Assembly: GCF_902506535.1 (NCBI RefSeq) | Contig: NZ_LR733825.1 | Coordinates: 127,206-191,205, forward strand | DNA length: 64,000 nt | Source of the DNA: Pseudomonas sp. 8Z | Lineage (GTDB): Bacteria > Pseudomonadota > Gammaproteobacteria > Pseudomonadales > Pseudomonadaceae | Direction of reading: 5' to 3' | Shown here: positions 26,848 to 36,904 of the stretch, one piece after another | Layout of the letters: the number at the start of each line of letters is the position of its first letter | Numbering within the stretch: position 1 is the stretch's first letter | The notes under the pieces: generated by a model | Seen by the model: the letters and a program-made list of their open reading frames with translations, nothing else | Told to the model about the DNA's origin: nothing | Database searches by the model: none | Program-made: the position numbers and the translations under genes

Positions 26848-27011
26848 GGTGGGCTGCAGCCCACCCTACAGCCCTGCACGATTGAACGGGTGGGCCGGGC
26901 GGCGATCCGCTTCAGCCCACCATTTCAATTCCAGCGCGTAGGGTGGACAACGCTGTTTTTGTCCACCACTTGGGGCTCGGCGGTGGACGGGTGAAGCGTC
27001 GTCCACCCTAC
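26848..27011. repeat. Cluster of REP-like repeats in the gloA-phosphoesterase gap
   Basis: The 316-bp stretch 26702-27017 has no supported gene. It holds a GGTGGGCTGCAGCCCACCCTAC hairpin (26848-26869), partial copies near 26909-26921, and a long inverted repeat GTAGGGTGGACAACGCT (26938-26954) with AGCGTCGTCCACCCTAC (26995-27011). The long repeat is of the same type as 17944-18016, and the short hairpins match those flanking the RAYT gene. Confidence 0.85.
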
Positions 27012-27017
27012 CGGTTT

Positions 27018-27476
27018 TCAGACCTGCAGCGTGATCAGCTCGGCCCGTGCCCGGCCATCCTCGATATGCAGGAGGCCCACGCCGATGGGCAGCTTGAAGC
27101 GCCGTGGCCCGGCGCTGCCGGGGTTGAGGTAGAGCGCGCCGTTGCTCTCTTCGTACAGCGGCTTGTGCGAGTGCCCGGCGATCACCACGTCGATGCCTTG
27201 CTCAGCCGGGTCGATATCCAGTTGCTTGAGATCATGCAGCACATGCAACGTGACGCCGCCAAACGTCAGCGTCAGGCGCTCGGGGATGGCGTCGGCCCAG
27301 GCGTCCTGGTCGTTGTTGCCACGCACCACCGACAACGGCGCGATACGCTCCAGCTCGGCCAGGATATGTGGCCCGCCGATATCACCAGCATGGATCAGAT
27401 GATCGACGCCCTGTAACGCCGCCAGCGCCTCGGGGCGCAGCAGGTTGTGGGTGTCGGCGATCAGGCCGATACGCAT
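27018..27476 (-). CDS. YfcE/MJ0936-type metallophosphoesterase
   Basis: 152 residues. It carries the full two-metal phosphoesterase set: IADTHNLLRPE (Asp/His), HAGDIGG, VVRGNNDQD (GNxD with catalytic Asn) and VIAGHSHKPLYE (GHTH-like). Small family members hydrolyse phosphodiesters such as bis-pNPP, and the natural substrate is often unknown. The start at 27476 has GGGAGG upstream. It lies downstream of ilvD but beyond that gene's terminator. Confidence 0.88.
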   Translation of the reverse strand: MRIGLIADTHNLLRPEALAALQGVDHLIHAGDIGGPHILAELERIAPLSVVRGNNDQDAWADAIPERLTLTFGGVTLHVLHDLKQLDIDPAEQGIDVVIAGHSHKPLYEESNGALYLNPGSAGPRRFKLPIGVGLLHIEDGRARAELITLQV

Positions 27477-27530
27477 GAGTGCCTCCCGTGATGAGTCAGG
27501 TGCCAGCTTGCTGCCGGTAAAGCCTACGGG

Positions 27531-27564
27531 CAAGAAAAAGCCCGGCAAGCATGGCCGGGCTTTT
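27531..27564 (-). terminator. Rho-independent terminator downstream of ilvD
   Basis: GCCCGGC (27540-27546) pairs with GCCGGGC (27554-27560). On the minus strand the stem is followed by TTTTTCTTG, ending the ilvD transcript; the plus strand has TTTT after the stem, so it could work both ways. Confidence 0.88.
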
Positions 27565-27585
27565 CGTTACTGCGGCACTGAGCAA

Positions 27586-29424
27586 TCAGCCTTCGAGCAT
27601 GCTCTTATCGCGTACCGCGCCTTTGTCGGCGCTGGTAGCCAGCAGGGCGTAGGCTTTTAGCGCGGTGGACACCTTGCGTGCGCGCGGGGCGACTGGCTTC
27701 CAGCCTTTCTTGTCCTGCTCGACGCGGCGGGCGGCCAGTTCGTCATCGGACACCAGCAGGTTGATGCTGCGGTTGGGAATGTCGATCAGCACTTTGTCGC
27801 CGTCCTGCACCAGGCCGATGGCGCCGCCAGCGGCAGCTTCCGGCGAGGCGTGGCCGATGGACAGGCCGCTGGTGCCGCCGGAGAAGCGGCCGTCGGTGAG
27901 CAGGGCGCACTGTTTGCCCAGGCCCTTGGATTTCAGGTAGCTGGTGGGGTAGAGCATTTCCTGCATGCCGGGGCCGCCTTTCGGGCCTTCGTAGCGGATG
28001 ATGACGATGTCGCCCGGCTTCACTTCGTCGGCGAGGATGCCTTTGACGGCGCTGTCCTGGCTTTCGAAGATCTTCGCGTTGCCTTCGAAGACGTGGATCG
28101 ACTCGTCGACGCCGGCAGTTTTCACCACGCAGCCATCCAGGGCGATGTTGCCGTACAGCACGGCCAGGCCGCCTTCCTTGGAGTAGGCGTGCTCGACCGA
28201 GCGGATGCAGCCGTTTTCACGGTCGTCGTCCAGGCTGTCCCAGCGGGTGCTCTGGCTGAACGCGGTCTGCGTCGGGATGCCGGCCGGGCCTGCCTTGAAG
28301 AAGTGGTGAACCGCTTCGTCCTGGGTCTGGGTGATGTCCCACTGGGCGATGGCGTCCGCCATGCTCGGGCTGTGCACGGTCGGCACGTCGGTGTGCAGCA
28401 GGCCACCACGGGCCAGCTCGCCGAGGATGGAGAAGATGCCGCCGGCGCGGTGCACGTCTTCCATGTGGTACTTCTGGATGTTCGGCGCCACTTTGCACAG
28501 TTGCGGCACCTGGCGCGACAGGCGATCGATGTCGCGCAGGTCGAACGGGATCTCGGCTTCCTGGGCGGCAGCCAGCAGGTGCAGGATGGTGTTGGTCGAA
28601 CCGCCCATGGCGATGTCGAGGGTCATGGCGTTCTCGAAGGCCTTGAAGTTGGCGACGTTGCGCGGCAGTACCGAGTCATCGCCTTCGCCGTAGTAGCGCT
28701 GGCACAGCTCGACGGCCAGACGCCCGGCGCGCAGGAACAGTTGCTCGCGGTCGCTGTGGGTGGCCAGGGTCGAGCCGTTGCCCGGCAGCGACAGGCCCAG
28801 GGCCTCGGTCAGGCAGTTCATCGAGTTGGCGGTGAACATGCCGGAGCACGAACCGCAGGTCGGGCAGGCGCTGCGCTCGTATTCGGCGACCTTCTCATCG
28901 GAGCAGGAGTCGTCAGCGGCGACCACCATGGCGTCGACCAGATCCAGACCGTGGCTGGCCAGCTTGGTCTTGCCGGCTTCCATCGGCCCGCCGGAAACGA
29001 ACACCACCGGGATGTTCAGGCGCAGGGCGGCCATCAGCATGCCGGGGGTGATCTTGTCGCAGTTGCTGATGCAGACGATGGCGTCGGCGCAGTGGGCGTT
29101 GACCATGTATTCCACGGAGTCGGCGATGATTTCGCGGCTCGGCAGGGAATAGAGCATGCCGTCGTGGCCCATGGCGATGCCGTCATCGACCGCGATGGTG
29201 TTGAATTCCTTGGCAACGCCGCCAGCTTTCTCGATCTCGCGGGCGACCAGTTGGCCGAGATCCTTCAGGTGCACGTGGCCGGGCACGAACTGGGTGAAGG
29301 AGTTGGCGATGGCGATGATCGGTTTCTTGAAGTCTTCGTCCTTCATCCCGGTGGCGCGCCACAGGGCGCGGGCGCCGGCCATGTTGCGGCCGTGGGTGGA
29401 GGTCTTCGAGCGGTAGTCAGGCAT
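27586..29424 (-). CDS. ilvD: Dihydroxy-acid dehydratase
   Basis: 612 residues, the standard length. It dehydrates dihydroxy-acids to the keto precursors of valine, leucine and isoleucine and uses an Fe-S cluster. Cluster cysteines are in the [12 protein letters not shown] and [18 protein letters not shown] blocks; [15 protein letters not shown] is the second family signature. The start at 29424 gives [19 protein letters not shown], the family N-terminus; a longer frame to 29532 is upstream leader. A strong terminator follows. Confidence 0.98.
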   Translation of the reverse strand: MPDYRSKTSTHGRNMAGARALWRATGMKDEDFKKPIIAIANSFTQFVPGHVHLKDLGQLVAREIEKAGGVAKEFNTIAVDDGIAMGHDGMLYSLPSREIIADSVEYMVNAHCADAIVCISNCDKITPGMLMAALRLNIPVVFVSGGPMEAGKTKLASHGLDLVDAMVVAADDSCSDEKVAEYERSACPTCGSCSGMFTANSMNCLTEALGLSLPGNGSTLATHSDREQLFLRAGRLAVELCQRYYGEGDDSVLPRNVANFKAFENAMTLDIAMGGSTNTILHLLAAAQEAEIPFDLRDIDRLSRQVPQLCKVAPNIQKYHMEDVHRAGGIFSILGELARGGLLHTDVPTVHSPSMADAIAQWDITQTQDEAVHHFFKAGPAGIPTQTAFSQSTRWDSLDDDRENGCIRSVEHAYSKEGGLAVLYGNIALDGCVVKTAGVDESIHVFEGNAKIFESQDSAVKGILADEVKPGDIVIIRYEGPKGGPGMQEMLYPTSYLKSKGLGKQCALLTDGRFSGGTSGLSIGHASPEAAAGGAIGLVQDGDKVLIDIPNRSINLLVSDDELAARRVEQDKKGWKPVAPRARKVSTALKAYALLATSADKGAVRDKSMLEG

Positions 29425-29705
29425 GACGGTTTCCTGCGGCTGAATCAGGTCTCTGGATATGTGCGTTACGTGGGAGCATTGGCCGAGATGTAACGGCAGG
29501 TGGCCGTCGAGTCGGCGGTGCCGCGCAGGCAACGGGTCACGTGCGTGCGGCCTGAGCCCACAAGCCCGCCGAAGGATGGTTGGCGAGAAATGCGCCGATT
29601 CTACGCCGCTCTACGCTACGGGGGAAAGGCGCAGAGTCGCTGGGCGACGGCCTGCGCCTTTCCATCGCGAGCGGCTGTGGGTATAAGTCACCCCTCCCTA
29701 TCAGG

Positions 29706-31379
29706 ATGATGCTCAATATGCCAAGGTCGGTACTGCCCTATCTGCTGCTTGCCCTGATTCAGGGGCTGGCCTGTTTGCAACTGTGGAACCTGCCAGAGGC
29801 GCATTGGGTGCGCGTGGCGTTGTATGCGCTGGTGACGGCGACGCTCGTTGGCGGTCTGTTGTGTCAGTTGCTGTGGGGGCGTTTGCGACAGGCGCGCACC
29901 TGGCTGCCGGTGTTGCTCTGTACGCTGCTATTCGCTGCGCTGGTTGGCTGGTTTGCCTGGCAGTTCAGCGGCCCTTTGCGCATAGAGACGCCCTATGGCC
30001 TGGGCTTTTCTACTTATCTATCGCTGGCGCTGCTGCTGTATATCCTCTGTCCCTTCGTTCAGGCTTGGCCGAGTCGGCGGGGCTGGGGTTTCGATTACCA
30101 GGCGTTGTTCGCGCATGCTTGGAACAACGCGTTTGTGCTGTTACTTGGCGGCCTGCTGGTTGGCGCGTTCTGGTTGCTGATTTGGCTCAGTACGGCGCTA
30201 CTCGGAATGTTGGGTGTCGGTTTTCTAAAGTGGCTGTTGTTCTCGCAGCCATTCGTTTGTCTGAGCACGCCCATGGTGTTTGCGCTTGGCCTGCGTCTGG
30301 GGCTGGAGCGTGTGCAGGTGATCGAGGCGTTGCGCACGCTGCTGCTGGGCGCCTGCCATTTGTTGCTGCCGCTGAGCACGCTGATCGTGTTGCTGTTTCT
30401 CGGCGGCGTCCTGTTCAGCGGCCTTGAGCCGTTATGGCAGACCCGCAGTGCTACGCCAATTCTGCTGAGTTTGCTGTTGATCCATTTGCTGCTGATCAAT
30501 GGCGTTGTGCAGGACGGTACGCGTGAGGCGCCTTACGCCCGGTCGTTGCGTGCGCTGATCGGATTGAGTCTGTTGCTCGCGCCTGTGCTCGCGCTTTTGG
30601 CTGGGTACGCGCTGTGGCTGCGCATTGGGCAATACGGCCTTACGCCCTCGCGGGTGTTTGCCGTGGTCGCCGCTGCCGTTTGTGCGCTGCACGCGCTGGC
30701 TCTGGCGTTTGCCGCATTGCGCCAGTCGCCCTGGCTGGCAAGCCTGTCCATAAGCAATCCGCCCATTGCATGGGCGACGGCTGTTTTGCTGATTTTGTTG
30801 CAAACACCCGTGCTCAACCCGCTGGAGCTGACGGCGGCGAACCAGTATCAGCGCCTGCTGGCTGGCAACGCCGATAGGTCGGCACTGCACGCCCTGCAGT
30901 TTCGTTATGGTGAGGTGGGCAAGCGTTATTACGAGCGTCTGCGGCAAACCGCAGACTTACCGCAACCGCTGGCAGAGTGGATCGCTGACAAAGAAACCGA
31001 GTTACTGCCCGCTACTGCCCAGTGGTTAGGCGCTGAGCTGCCGAATACCGACGAGCTACTGCAGTTCTATGTGACCAGGAGTGTTTGCCGCCAACCGGGT
31101 TGCTACTTGATGGCGCTGGATATGCGTTTGGATACCAGCAGCGATACGGAGCAGCGGCAGGTTCTCTGGCTCGATGCCACGGGCCCGCAGGCCAGGCTCG
31201 CCTTTATCGTCAGAGATGCCGAGGGGGAGTGGCGTGTGCAGACCGTGCATCACCTGCGCGAGGATTCCGCGCAAGTGTTGGAGCGTCTGCGTCAGGGCAA
31301 TTATCAGCTAGAGGCACCGCGTTACAGGCGTTTGGTGCTGGGTGATAAATCGTTGCAGCCGACAGAGAGCCCGCGTTGA
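29706..31379 (+). CDS. DUF4153 domain membrane protein
   Basis: 557 residues. The first two thirds are about ten hydrophobic helices (first near LPYLLLALIQGLACLQLW, last near ATAVLLILLQTP), and the final 170 residues are a soluble domain ending in a conserved-looking YRRLVLGDKS. The pattern matches DUF4153 proteins; function is unknown. Start codons at 29706, 29709 and 29718 are all possible; an AGG sits just upstream. A much longer in-frame start at 29580 only adds leader sequence shared with the ilvD promoter region. This is the last backbone gene before the chemosensory region. Confidence 0.78.
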   Translation: MMLNMPRSVLPYLLLALIQGLACLQLWNLPEAHWVRVALYALVTATLVGGLLCQLLWGRLRQARTWLPVLLCTLLFAALVGWFAWQFSGPLRIETPYGLGFSTYLSLALLLYILCPFVQAWPSRRGWGFDYQALFAHAWNNAFVLLLGGLLVGAFWLLIWLSTALLGMLGVGFLKWLLFSQPFVCLSTPMVFALGLRLGLERVQVIEALRTLLLGACHLLLPLSTLIVLLFLGGVLFSGLEPLWQTRSATPILLSLLLIHLLLINGVVQDGTREAPYARSLRALIGLSLLLAPVLALLAGYALWLRIGQYGLTPSRVFAVVAAAVCALHALALAFAALRQSPWLASLSISNPPIAWATAVLLILLQTPVLNPLELTAANQYQRLLAGNADRSALHALQFRYGEVGKRYYERLRQTADLPQPLAEWIADKETELLPATAQWLGAELPNTDELLQFYVTRSVCRQPGCYLMALDMRLDTSSDTEQRQVLWLDATGPQARLAFIVRDAEGEWRVQTVHHLREDSAQVLERLRQGNYQLEAPRYRRLVLGDKSLQPTESPR

Positions 31380-31383
31380 GGCG

Positions 31384-31560
31384 TCAGAAGCGATAAGCGA
31401 TCTGGCCCCAGATGCGTGGGCGTTGTTCGCTATCGTCCTGCGCGGGGTGATGGCTCATCTTCCAGCCAGCCAGGGCGTTGATGCTCCAGGCGCGGCCTGT
31501 CCATTTGGCGCCAAAACCTTTGCTGGAGAGGCGGCGTGGTGCGCTGTCGTAGACCAGGCG
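31384..31560 (-). pseudogene. C-terminal fragment of an outer-membrane beta-barrel protein
   Basis: On the minus strand the frame ending at the TGA at 31384-31386 reads about 55 codons with alternating hydrophobic residues (LVYDSAPRRLSSKGFG, WSINALAGWKM) and finishes RIWGQIAYRF. A terminal phenylalanine and this strand pattern are typical of the last strands of a transporter barrel, perhaps a TpsB/FhaC-type protein. No start codon or upstream body remains: the frame is cut by a stop near 31565, where it meets a second fragment. I regard it as a gene remnant. Confidence 0.55.
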
Positions 31561-31787
31561 CGCGCCTGGTCGTGGTTCATTTCACTCTGTGGGTCAGCGA
31601 CAACGGGCGGGGCTTCGACGTGGACGAAGTGCTGGCTGCGAGCGCAGGCATCGGCATGAGCAGCATGCGCGCACGCATCGAGCGTATGGGTGGGCAGTTG
31701 AGGATTGAATCGCGGCCTGGCCACACGCTGTTGACGGCCACCATCGCGGGGCGCCCGCCAGCGTATAGCTCGGCGGGCACTGTTTAA
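31536..31787 (+). pseudogene. C-terminal fragment of a NarL-type sensor histidine kinase
   Basis: From about 31587 the plus strand reads LWVSDNGRGFDVDEVL, then GIGMSSMRARIERMGG and IESRPGHTLLTATI. These are the N, G1 and G2 boxes of the HATPase domain of HisKA_3-type kinases. Nothing upstream resembles a kinase: the dimerisation domain and sensor are missing, and the first 17 codons are read through antisense sequence of the barrel fragment. The encoded 83-residue ORF is therefore a truncated relic, close to the downstream end of chemosensory cluster A. Confidence 0.75.
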
Positions 31788-31813
31788 CGGTCTGGCTATG
31801 CGCCGCGAGCGTT

Positions 31814-32878
31814 TCAGCCGCCGCTGCGCAGGATATAACTGGCGATCTGCTCCAGCGGTATTTCCCGACTGACCGCGCCGACTTTCATCGCTTCCTTGGG
31901 CATGCCGTAGACCACGCAACTGGCTTCGTCCTGGCCGAGGGTGAAGGCGCCGGCCTCGTGCATTTCGCGCAGGCCGCGGGCGCCGTCGTCGCCCATGCCG
32001 GTCATGATGATGCCGGTGGCGTTGGCCCCCGCCGCGCGGGCGGTGGAGCGAAACAGCACATCGACCGAGGGTTTGTGGCGGCTCACAGGGGGGCCGTCGA
32101 CCACTTCGACCATGTACTGCGCGCCGCTGCGTTTGAGCAGCATATGGCGTCCACCGGGCGCGATCAGAGCGCGACCAGGGATGACCCGGTCGCCGTGCTT
32201 GGCTTCGCGGACTTCGATTTGGCACAGGCCATTGAGGCGCTCGGCGAAGGCGGCAGTGAAGCGTTCAGGCATGTGCTGAACGATGACGATGCCAGGGCAC
32301 ACGCGCGGCAATGCGGTGAGAATGTACTCCAGCGCCTGGGTGCCGCCGGTGGAGGTACCGATGGCAATGATGCGTTCGGTGGTGCGGGTCATGGCGCTGG
32401 CGTTGCTGGCCGGCAGGATGACATCGGCATTGAGTTTGGGCGCTGGCGTGTTGGCTGCCGGTGCCAGGCGTTTGAGGCGGGCTTGGGAGGCGGCTCGAAT
32501 GGCATTGACCAATTCTTCGGTGGCCTCCAGTAGGAACTGACGCAGGCCGCCCTGGGGTTTGGTGACGATAGCCACGGCGCCTGCGGCCATGGCTTCCATG
32601 GTGGTGGCGGCGCCTTTTTCAGTAAGGGTCGAGCAGATCACCACGGGCGTTGGGCGCTCGGCCATCAGTTTTTTCAGGAAGGAGATGCCGTCCATGCGCG
32701 GCATCTCCACGTCGAGGACGATCACGTCCGGCCATTCGCGTTGCATCTTGTCCATGGCGAACAGGGGGTCGGCAGCCGTACCGATCACCTCGATGCCCGG
32801 ATGCTCGGACAGGCTGCCACTCAACACCTGGCGAACGACAGCGGAGTCGTCGACGATCATCACCTTGATGCTTTTCAT
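31814..32878 (-). CDS. cheB: CheB protein-glutamate methylesterase (cluster A)
   Basis: 354 residues: a receiver domain (phospho-acceptor Asp56 in VIVLDVEMP), a linker of about 40 residues and the methylesterase domain with Ser in [10 protein letters not shown], His in [10 protein letters not shown] and Asp in [11 protein letters not shown]. It removes methyl groups from receptors to adapt signalling. The catalytic half is nearly identical to that of the CheB encoded at 50181, while the linkers differ. Its start overlaps the cheD stop (ATGA). It is the last gene of cluster A. Confidence 0.97.
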   Translation of the reverse strand: MKSIKVMIVDDSAVVRQVLSGSLSEHPGIEVIGTAADPLFAMDKMQREWPDVIVLDVEMPRMDGISFLKKLMAERPTPVVICSTLTEKGAATTMEAMAAGAVAIVTKPQGGLRQFLLEATEELVNAIRAASQARLKRLAPAANTPAPKLNADVILPASNASAMTRTTERIIAIGTSTGGTQALEYILTALPRVCPGIVIVQHMPERFTAAFAERLNGLCQIEVREAKHGDRVIPGRALIAPGGRHMLLKRSGAQYMVEVVDGPPVSRHKPSVDVLFRSTARAAGANATGIIMTGMGDDGARGLREMHEAGAFTLGQDEASCVVYGMPKEAMKVGAVSREIPLEQIASYILRSGG

Positions 32879-33384
32879 GATGGTTGCGCCTCATAGCGGC
32901 GTGTAGCGATTTGTTGTTGGGAGGGGCAGCGTAGCGATACATGCCCGCTCCATACGTCAAAAATCAGATTGCGATAGCCGTCGCCGCCTGCATGCCTGGC
33001 GTGGCAGTGCAAGCCGTGCGCTTCAAGCAGCGTCAGGCCAGCGTGGACGTTTTGCTGGCCGACATGCTGTTGTGCTCGGTTACCGAACATGTTGCCACCG
33101 CCGAACAGGCTGATGCGGTAGTCCTTGGCTTGTGTGCCGCTGTTGCGAATTTCCTTGATCAATAGGTGCAAGGCTTCATCTGCGTAACGACCATCGAACT
33201 TTCCATCGCAGTGCTTGCGGGTCGGCAGCATGTAGTGGCACATGCCACCGAGCAACTCGTGTTTGTGCCACAGCACCAGAGACACGCACGAGCCCAGCAA
33301 TGTGCGAATACGCGTGTAACGGTCACCGAAGTACAGATCCCCCGGTTGCAGAAAAACCTCGATGACACCATTGGGTTTATGCAT
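32875..33384 (-). CDS. cheD: CheD receptor-glutamine deamidase (cluster A)
   Basis: 169 residues. CheD deamidates specific receptor glutamines. Family blocks: [10 protein letters not shown] (catalytic Cys), GGMCHYMLP (catalytic His), SLFGGGNMF and [13 protein letters not shown]. The start at 33384 is inside the last 8 bases of cheR, and the stop overlaps cheB by ATGA, so the three are translationally linked. A longer frame to 33492 only overlaps cheR. Confidence 0.95.
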   Translation of the reverse strand: MHKPNGVIEVFLQPGDLYFGDRYTRIRTLLGSCVSLVLWHKHELLGGMCHYMLPTRKHCDGKFDGRYADEALHLLIKEIRNSGTQAKDYRISLFGGGNMFGNRAQQHVGQQNVHAGLTLLEAHGLHCHARHAGGDGYRNLIFDVWSGHVSLRCPSQQQIATRRYEAQPS

Positions 33385-34186
33385 GGGGTTTCCGGTAGAT
33401 CGAGGGACGTATGGCTTGCAGCTCGTCGCTGATACCGTTGAGGCTTTCCGAGTGGCTGACGAAGAAGTAACCGCCGCGGCGCAGGTGTGCACATAGGCGC
33501 TGCACGACTTGGCGTTTGGTGGGTTGGTCGAAATAGATCATCACGTTGCGCAGGAATATCACGTCGAACATCCCGACATCCGGCAGCGTACCGTTGAGGT
33601 TGATCTGGCGGAAGTTGATTCGCTTTTTGAGGTTTTGCTCCAGAGTGAACATACCGGTGTTCTGCCCGGTTCCTTGCAGGCAGTGACGGTGCAGCAGTTC
33701 CTGCGGGATGTTGGCGGCGTCCTCCAGGGGATAGATCCCGGCGCGGGCCTTGTCGAGGATGCGTGTACTGATATCCGAGGCAAGGATCTCCCATTGTCGG
33801 GTGCCCAGGCTTTCTGCCAGGAGCAAGGCCAGGGTATAGGGCTCTTCGCCGCTGGAGCAGGCCGCGCTCCAGATGCGCAGAGGCTGCGTGCCGCCGCGCA
33901 AGTCATCACGCAGGCGTTCGCGCAGAAAGTCGAAGTGCTTGGGCTCGCGGAAGAAGTAGGTTTCGTTCGTGGTCAGCAGGTCGACGGCTATCTGTAACTC
34001 GGCCTTATCCTTGAGTAACAACTGGAAATAGTCGGAAAAACTGTCCATTTCATAGTGGCGCACGCGTTTGCTCAGCCGACCGGCGATCAGTTGACGCTTG
34101 GCTTCGCCCATGGCGATACCAGCAATCTCGTAGATCATGTCGCGAAACTGCTGAAACTCGCGATTGTTCAGACTGGTGGCGCTCAT
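33377..34186 (-). CDS. cheR: CheR chemotaxis methyltransferase (cluster A)
   Basis: 269 residues: an N-terminal helical domain (1-80), then the SAM-dependent domain with NETYFFREPKHFDFLRE, IWSAACSSGEEPYTLAL (motif I), ILASDIST, and FLRNVMIYFDQPTKRQVV. It methylates receptor glutamates. GGAG precedes the start at 34186. It ends 8 bases inside cheD. Identity to the second CheR (51753) is clear but lower than for CheB. Confidence 0.96.
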   Translation of the reverse strand: MSATSLNNREFQQFRDMIYEIAGIAMGEAKRQLIAGRLSKRVRHYEMDSFSDYFQLLLKDKAELQIAVDLLTTNETYFFREPKHFDFLRERLRDDLRGGTQPLRIWSAACSSGEEPYTLALLLAESLGTRQWEILASDISTRILDKARAGIYPLEDAANIPQELLHRHCLQGTGQNTGMFTLEQNLKKRINFRQINLNGTLPDVGMFDVIFLRNVMIYFDQPTKRQVVQRLCAHLRRGGYFFVSHSESLNGISDELQAIRPSIYRKPHA

Positions 34187-34234
34187 GCTTGACTCCAGAT
34201 CTCAGACGGGGGCGCGGCAGACCCACTGGCATGC

Positions 34235-36181
34235 TTACATCCCGAAACGGGAGAACCCGCTCTCTTGCTCATCGTGCTTGGTCAACGTGCTGTGTGTTAT
34301 CTGCGTGGGCACGCTGACAGGCCGCGAAATCAACGGGCTGCTGCTGGGGCTGGCGAGGCGGAAGAACTGCATCAGGTTTTGCAGGTTGACCGATTGGCCG
34401 GTCATTTCTTCGGCTGTGGCGGCCAGTTCCTCGGAGGCGGCGGCGTTTTGCTGAGTGATGTCGTTGAGTTGGCTCATGGCTGCACTGATCTGGTTGACCC
34501 CAGTGCTTTGCTCTTCGGAGGCGGCGGAGATTTCCTGCACCAGGTCGGAGGTCTTGGCGATCGAGGGCAGCATGTGGTCGAGCAGGGTGCCGGCGCGTTC
34601 GGCCAGTTGCACGCTGGACTTGGCTACCTCGCCGATTTCCTGGGCAGCAACCTGGCTACGTTCGGCCAGCTTGCGCACCTCGGCGGCGACCACGGCGAAA
34701 CCTTTGCCGTGCTCACCGGCACGGGCGGCTTCGATGGCGGCGTTGAGGGCCAGCAGGTTGGTCTGGTAGGCGATGTCGTCGACGATGCCGATTTTGTCGG
34801 CGATGGTTTTCATTGCGCGTACGGTTTCTTTGACTGCCTGACCGCCCTCGCTGGCTTCGCTGGCGGCTTTGCCGGCCATGCCATCGGTGATTTTGGCGTT
34901 CTCGGTGTTCTGCGCGATGGAGGAGGACATTTCTTCCATGGCGGCGCTGGTTTGCTCGACCGAAGCGGCCTGGCTGGATGCCGCATGGCTGAGGCTTTGC
35001 GCCGTGGCGGAAATCTCCTCGGCGGCGCTGCTCAGGGAGCTGGTGGACTGGTGCACCTGGCCGATGATCTCGCCCAGCTTGCTGACCGTGGTGTTGAGCG
35101 ATTGCTGCAGCTCGTGCAGATGCCCTTTGTACTGGCCGCTCATGCTGCGGGTCAGGTCGCCTTCGGCCAGTGCCTTGATCACCGCCATGGCTTCATTGAG
35201 CGGGGTGATGATGGCTTCCAGAGTGCCGTTGAACCCGTTGACGATGTTGCGGTAGTAGCCTTTGTGGCGGCTGGCGTCGGCGCGCACATCGAGTTTGCCG
35301 TGCATGGCCGATTCGCTGAGCATGCTGGTGTCTTCGATCAGCGCGATCATGTTGGCGCGCAGTTGCTCAATGGTTTCGTTGATGAACACCTTTTTGCCTG
35401 GGAAGGTGTCCAGGTGGGCTTCGAGGTTACCGGCGCCCAGCTCTTGTACGCAGGCGATGGCTTTTTTCTTCACGGCAATATGGCCGGCCACCATGGCGTT
35501 GATGCCGTGAGCGATCTCGGCGTAGCTGCCGCTAAAACGCGCGGCATCGATGACCACATCGATATCGCCCTTGTCGTGCTCGTTGGACATATGGCGCATC
35601 TCATCCATCAAGCCGGTGAGGTTGCCGCGTAGGGTCTCGATGGTGTCGTTGATAAAGGCCTTCTTGCCGGGGAGTTTTTCCAGCGGTGCCTTGAGGTCGC
35701 CTTCGGCGATCGAGCGCACGCAGGTCATGGCCTTTTTCTTCACTTCGATATGGCTGGCCACCAGTGCGTTGATGCCTTTGCCCAGGTCGCCATAGAGGCC
35801 GGGGCGCTGCGTGTCGAGGATCACGTCGATGTCACCACGAGCGTGTTCGTCGCTGACATGGGCAAGGTTTTGATGCAGCCCGTGCACCTGCTCGCTGATC
35901 TGTTGCAGACGCTCCTGTAGCGAGCCGGGCAGTGCCGGTTGCTGGGTCAGCCGGTTGGCGTCACCACGGGCCAGTTGTTCGGCCAGGCTGAGCAAGGCTG
36001 TGGGTTCATTACCCAGTTGTTGAGTCAGCGTGCGCTGCAGCAATAGGGCCTGAATACCGACGACGACGGCTGCGACAATGGCGATTGCAATAGTCGCATT
36101 GCTCGCCAGATCCGATGCCAGAAGGAAAAACGCTAGGGTGGCGGTTGCGCTCAGTGCAGCGAGGCGAATGTTCAGATTCAT
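34235..36181 (-). CDS. Methyl-accepting receptor with two tandem 90-residue HAMP-like modules (mcp1, cluster A)
   Basis: 648 residues. A membrane hairpin (about 7-24 and 28-49, almost no periplasmic loop) anchors a cytoplasmic array of repeated modules with a GDIDVV...GINAMVA...VKKKA...[14 protein letters not shown] pattern (about 111-200 and 201-290, then a partial third). The signalling domain has the [26 protein letters not shown] hairpin tip region and methylation helices. It ends ESGFSRFGM, a tail type shared with the other internal receptors here. With no external ligand domain it probably senses an internal signal. It is a close paralogue of mcp3 (39067), which has one more module. Confidence 0.93.
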   Translation of the reverse strand: MNLNIRLAALSATATLAFFLLASDLASNATIAIAIVAAVVVGIQALLLQRTLTQQLGNEPTALLSLAEQLARGDANRLTQQPALPGSLQERLQQISEQVHGLHQNLAHVSDEHARGDIDVILDTQRPGLYGDLGKGINALVASHIEVKKKAMTCVRSIAEGDLKAPLEKLPGKKAFINDTIETLRGNLTGLMDEMRHMSNEHDKGDIDVVIDAARFSGSYAEIAHGINAMVAGHIAVKKKAIACVQELGAGNLEAHLDTFPGKKVFINETIEQLRANMIALIEDTSMLSESAMHGKLDVRADASRHKGYYRNIVNGFNGTLEAIITPLNEAMAVIKALAEGDLTRSMSGQYKGHLHELQQSLNTTVSKLGEIIGQVHQSTSSLSSAAEEISATAQSLSHAASSQAASVEQTSAAMEEMSSSIAQNTENAKITDGMAGKAASEASEGGQAVKETVRAMKTIADKIGIVDDIAYQTNLLALNAAIEAARAGEHGKGFAVVAAEVRKLAERSQVAAQEIGEVAKSSVQLAERAGTLLDHMLPSIAKTSDLVQEISAASEEQSTGVNQISAAMSQLNDITQQNAAASEELAATAEEMTGQSVNLQNLMQFFRLASPSSSPLISRPVSVPTQITHSTLTKHDEQESGFSRFGM

Positions 36182-36273
36182 GGCGTGGTGCTCCTTCTCG
36201 GGCTGGATTCCTGACTAGCGTTGGCACTGCAGCTAGGTGGGAATCGGTGGTGATGCTTGTGAGTCATCGAGAG

Positions 36274-36846
36274 TCATTGGGTCAGTCGGCTGTACAGCTC
36301 GTCGAACAGGTGTGGGGGATGTGGCGTTGAGCCCAGGGCGTCGGTTGGCTGATCTCCTGCACTGGCAAGCAGGCGCAGATCGTCGAGCGAAAGCACGCGG
36401 CCGATGTCGAGCAGCACGACTAGGCGGCTGTCGAGCTTGCCCATGCCGATAAGAAAGGCCGTGGGAATGTGGCTGCCGAAATTGGGCGGCGGCTCGATAT
36501 CCTGAGGGGGGATTTCCACCACCGCATTGACGGCCTCGACGAGGATGCCGATGACTCGATCAATGCCCTCGTTCTGCACTTCCAGAATCACGATGCATGA
36601 GCGCCGTCCAACCTGGGTTGAGCCCTGGCCGAAGCGCTGGCGCAAATCCATGATCGGCACCACGCCGCCGCGTAGGTTGATTACCCCAAGGATGCTCGGC
36701 GGCATCATGGGCACCGGGGTGAGGCGGCCGTACTCGATGATTTCGCGCACGCTGCGGGTGCCGACGGCAAACAGCTCCTCGCCGAGGGTGAAGGTCAGGT
36801 ACTGCTGAGTGGTGTCTGCAGCAGTGGTTGGCGTGATGCGTGTCAT
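36274..36846 (-). CDS. cheW: CheW coupling protein (cluster A, after mcp2)
   Basis: 190 residues with the CheW core (YLTFTLGEELFAVGTRSVRE, PSILGVINLRGGVVPIMDL, GILVEAVNAVVEI, FLIGMGKLDSRLVVLLDI). It links receptors to CheA. A 30-residue C-terminal extension (ending HPPHLFDELYSRLTQ) is longer than usual. It lies between mcp2 and mcp1. Confidence 0.95.
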   Translation of the reverse strand: MTRITPTTAADTTQQYLTFTLGEELFAVGTRSVREIIEYGRLTPVPMMPPSILGVINLRGGVVPIMDLRQRFGQGSTQVGRRSCIVILEVQNEGIDRVIGILVEAVNAVVEIPPQDIEPPPNFGSHIPTAFLIGMGKLDSRLVVLLDIGRVLSLDDLRLLASAGDQPTDALGSTPHPPHLFDELYSRLTQ

Positions 36847-36904
36847 GAGTCACTCCTGGGGCACCTCCTGGTGCCCGGCTGCGCCGGTGAGGGCGTGTGC
36901 GTGA

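Noticed and set aside
27850..29493. Long plus-strand open frame (547 codons) opposite ilvD
   Set aside because: It is antisense to a clearly conserved ilvD, has a low-complexity Val/Gly/Ala/His composition and no motif. High GC produces such shadow frames.
34265..35632. Long plus-strand frames opposite the receptor genes, for example 34265-35632 and 39283-40344
   Set aside because: They mirror the repeated receptor coding sequence, are Gly/Phe/Val-rich, and have no ribosome-binding site or family signature.
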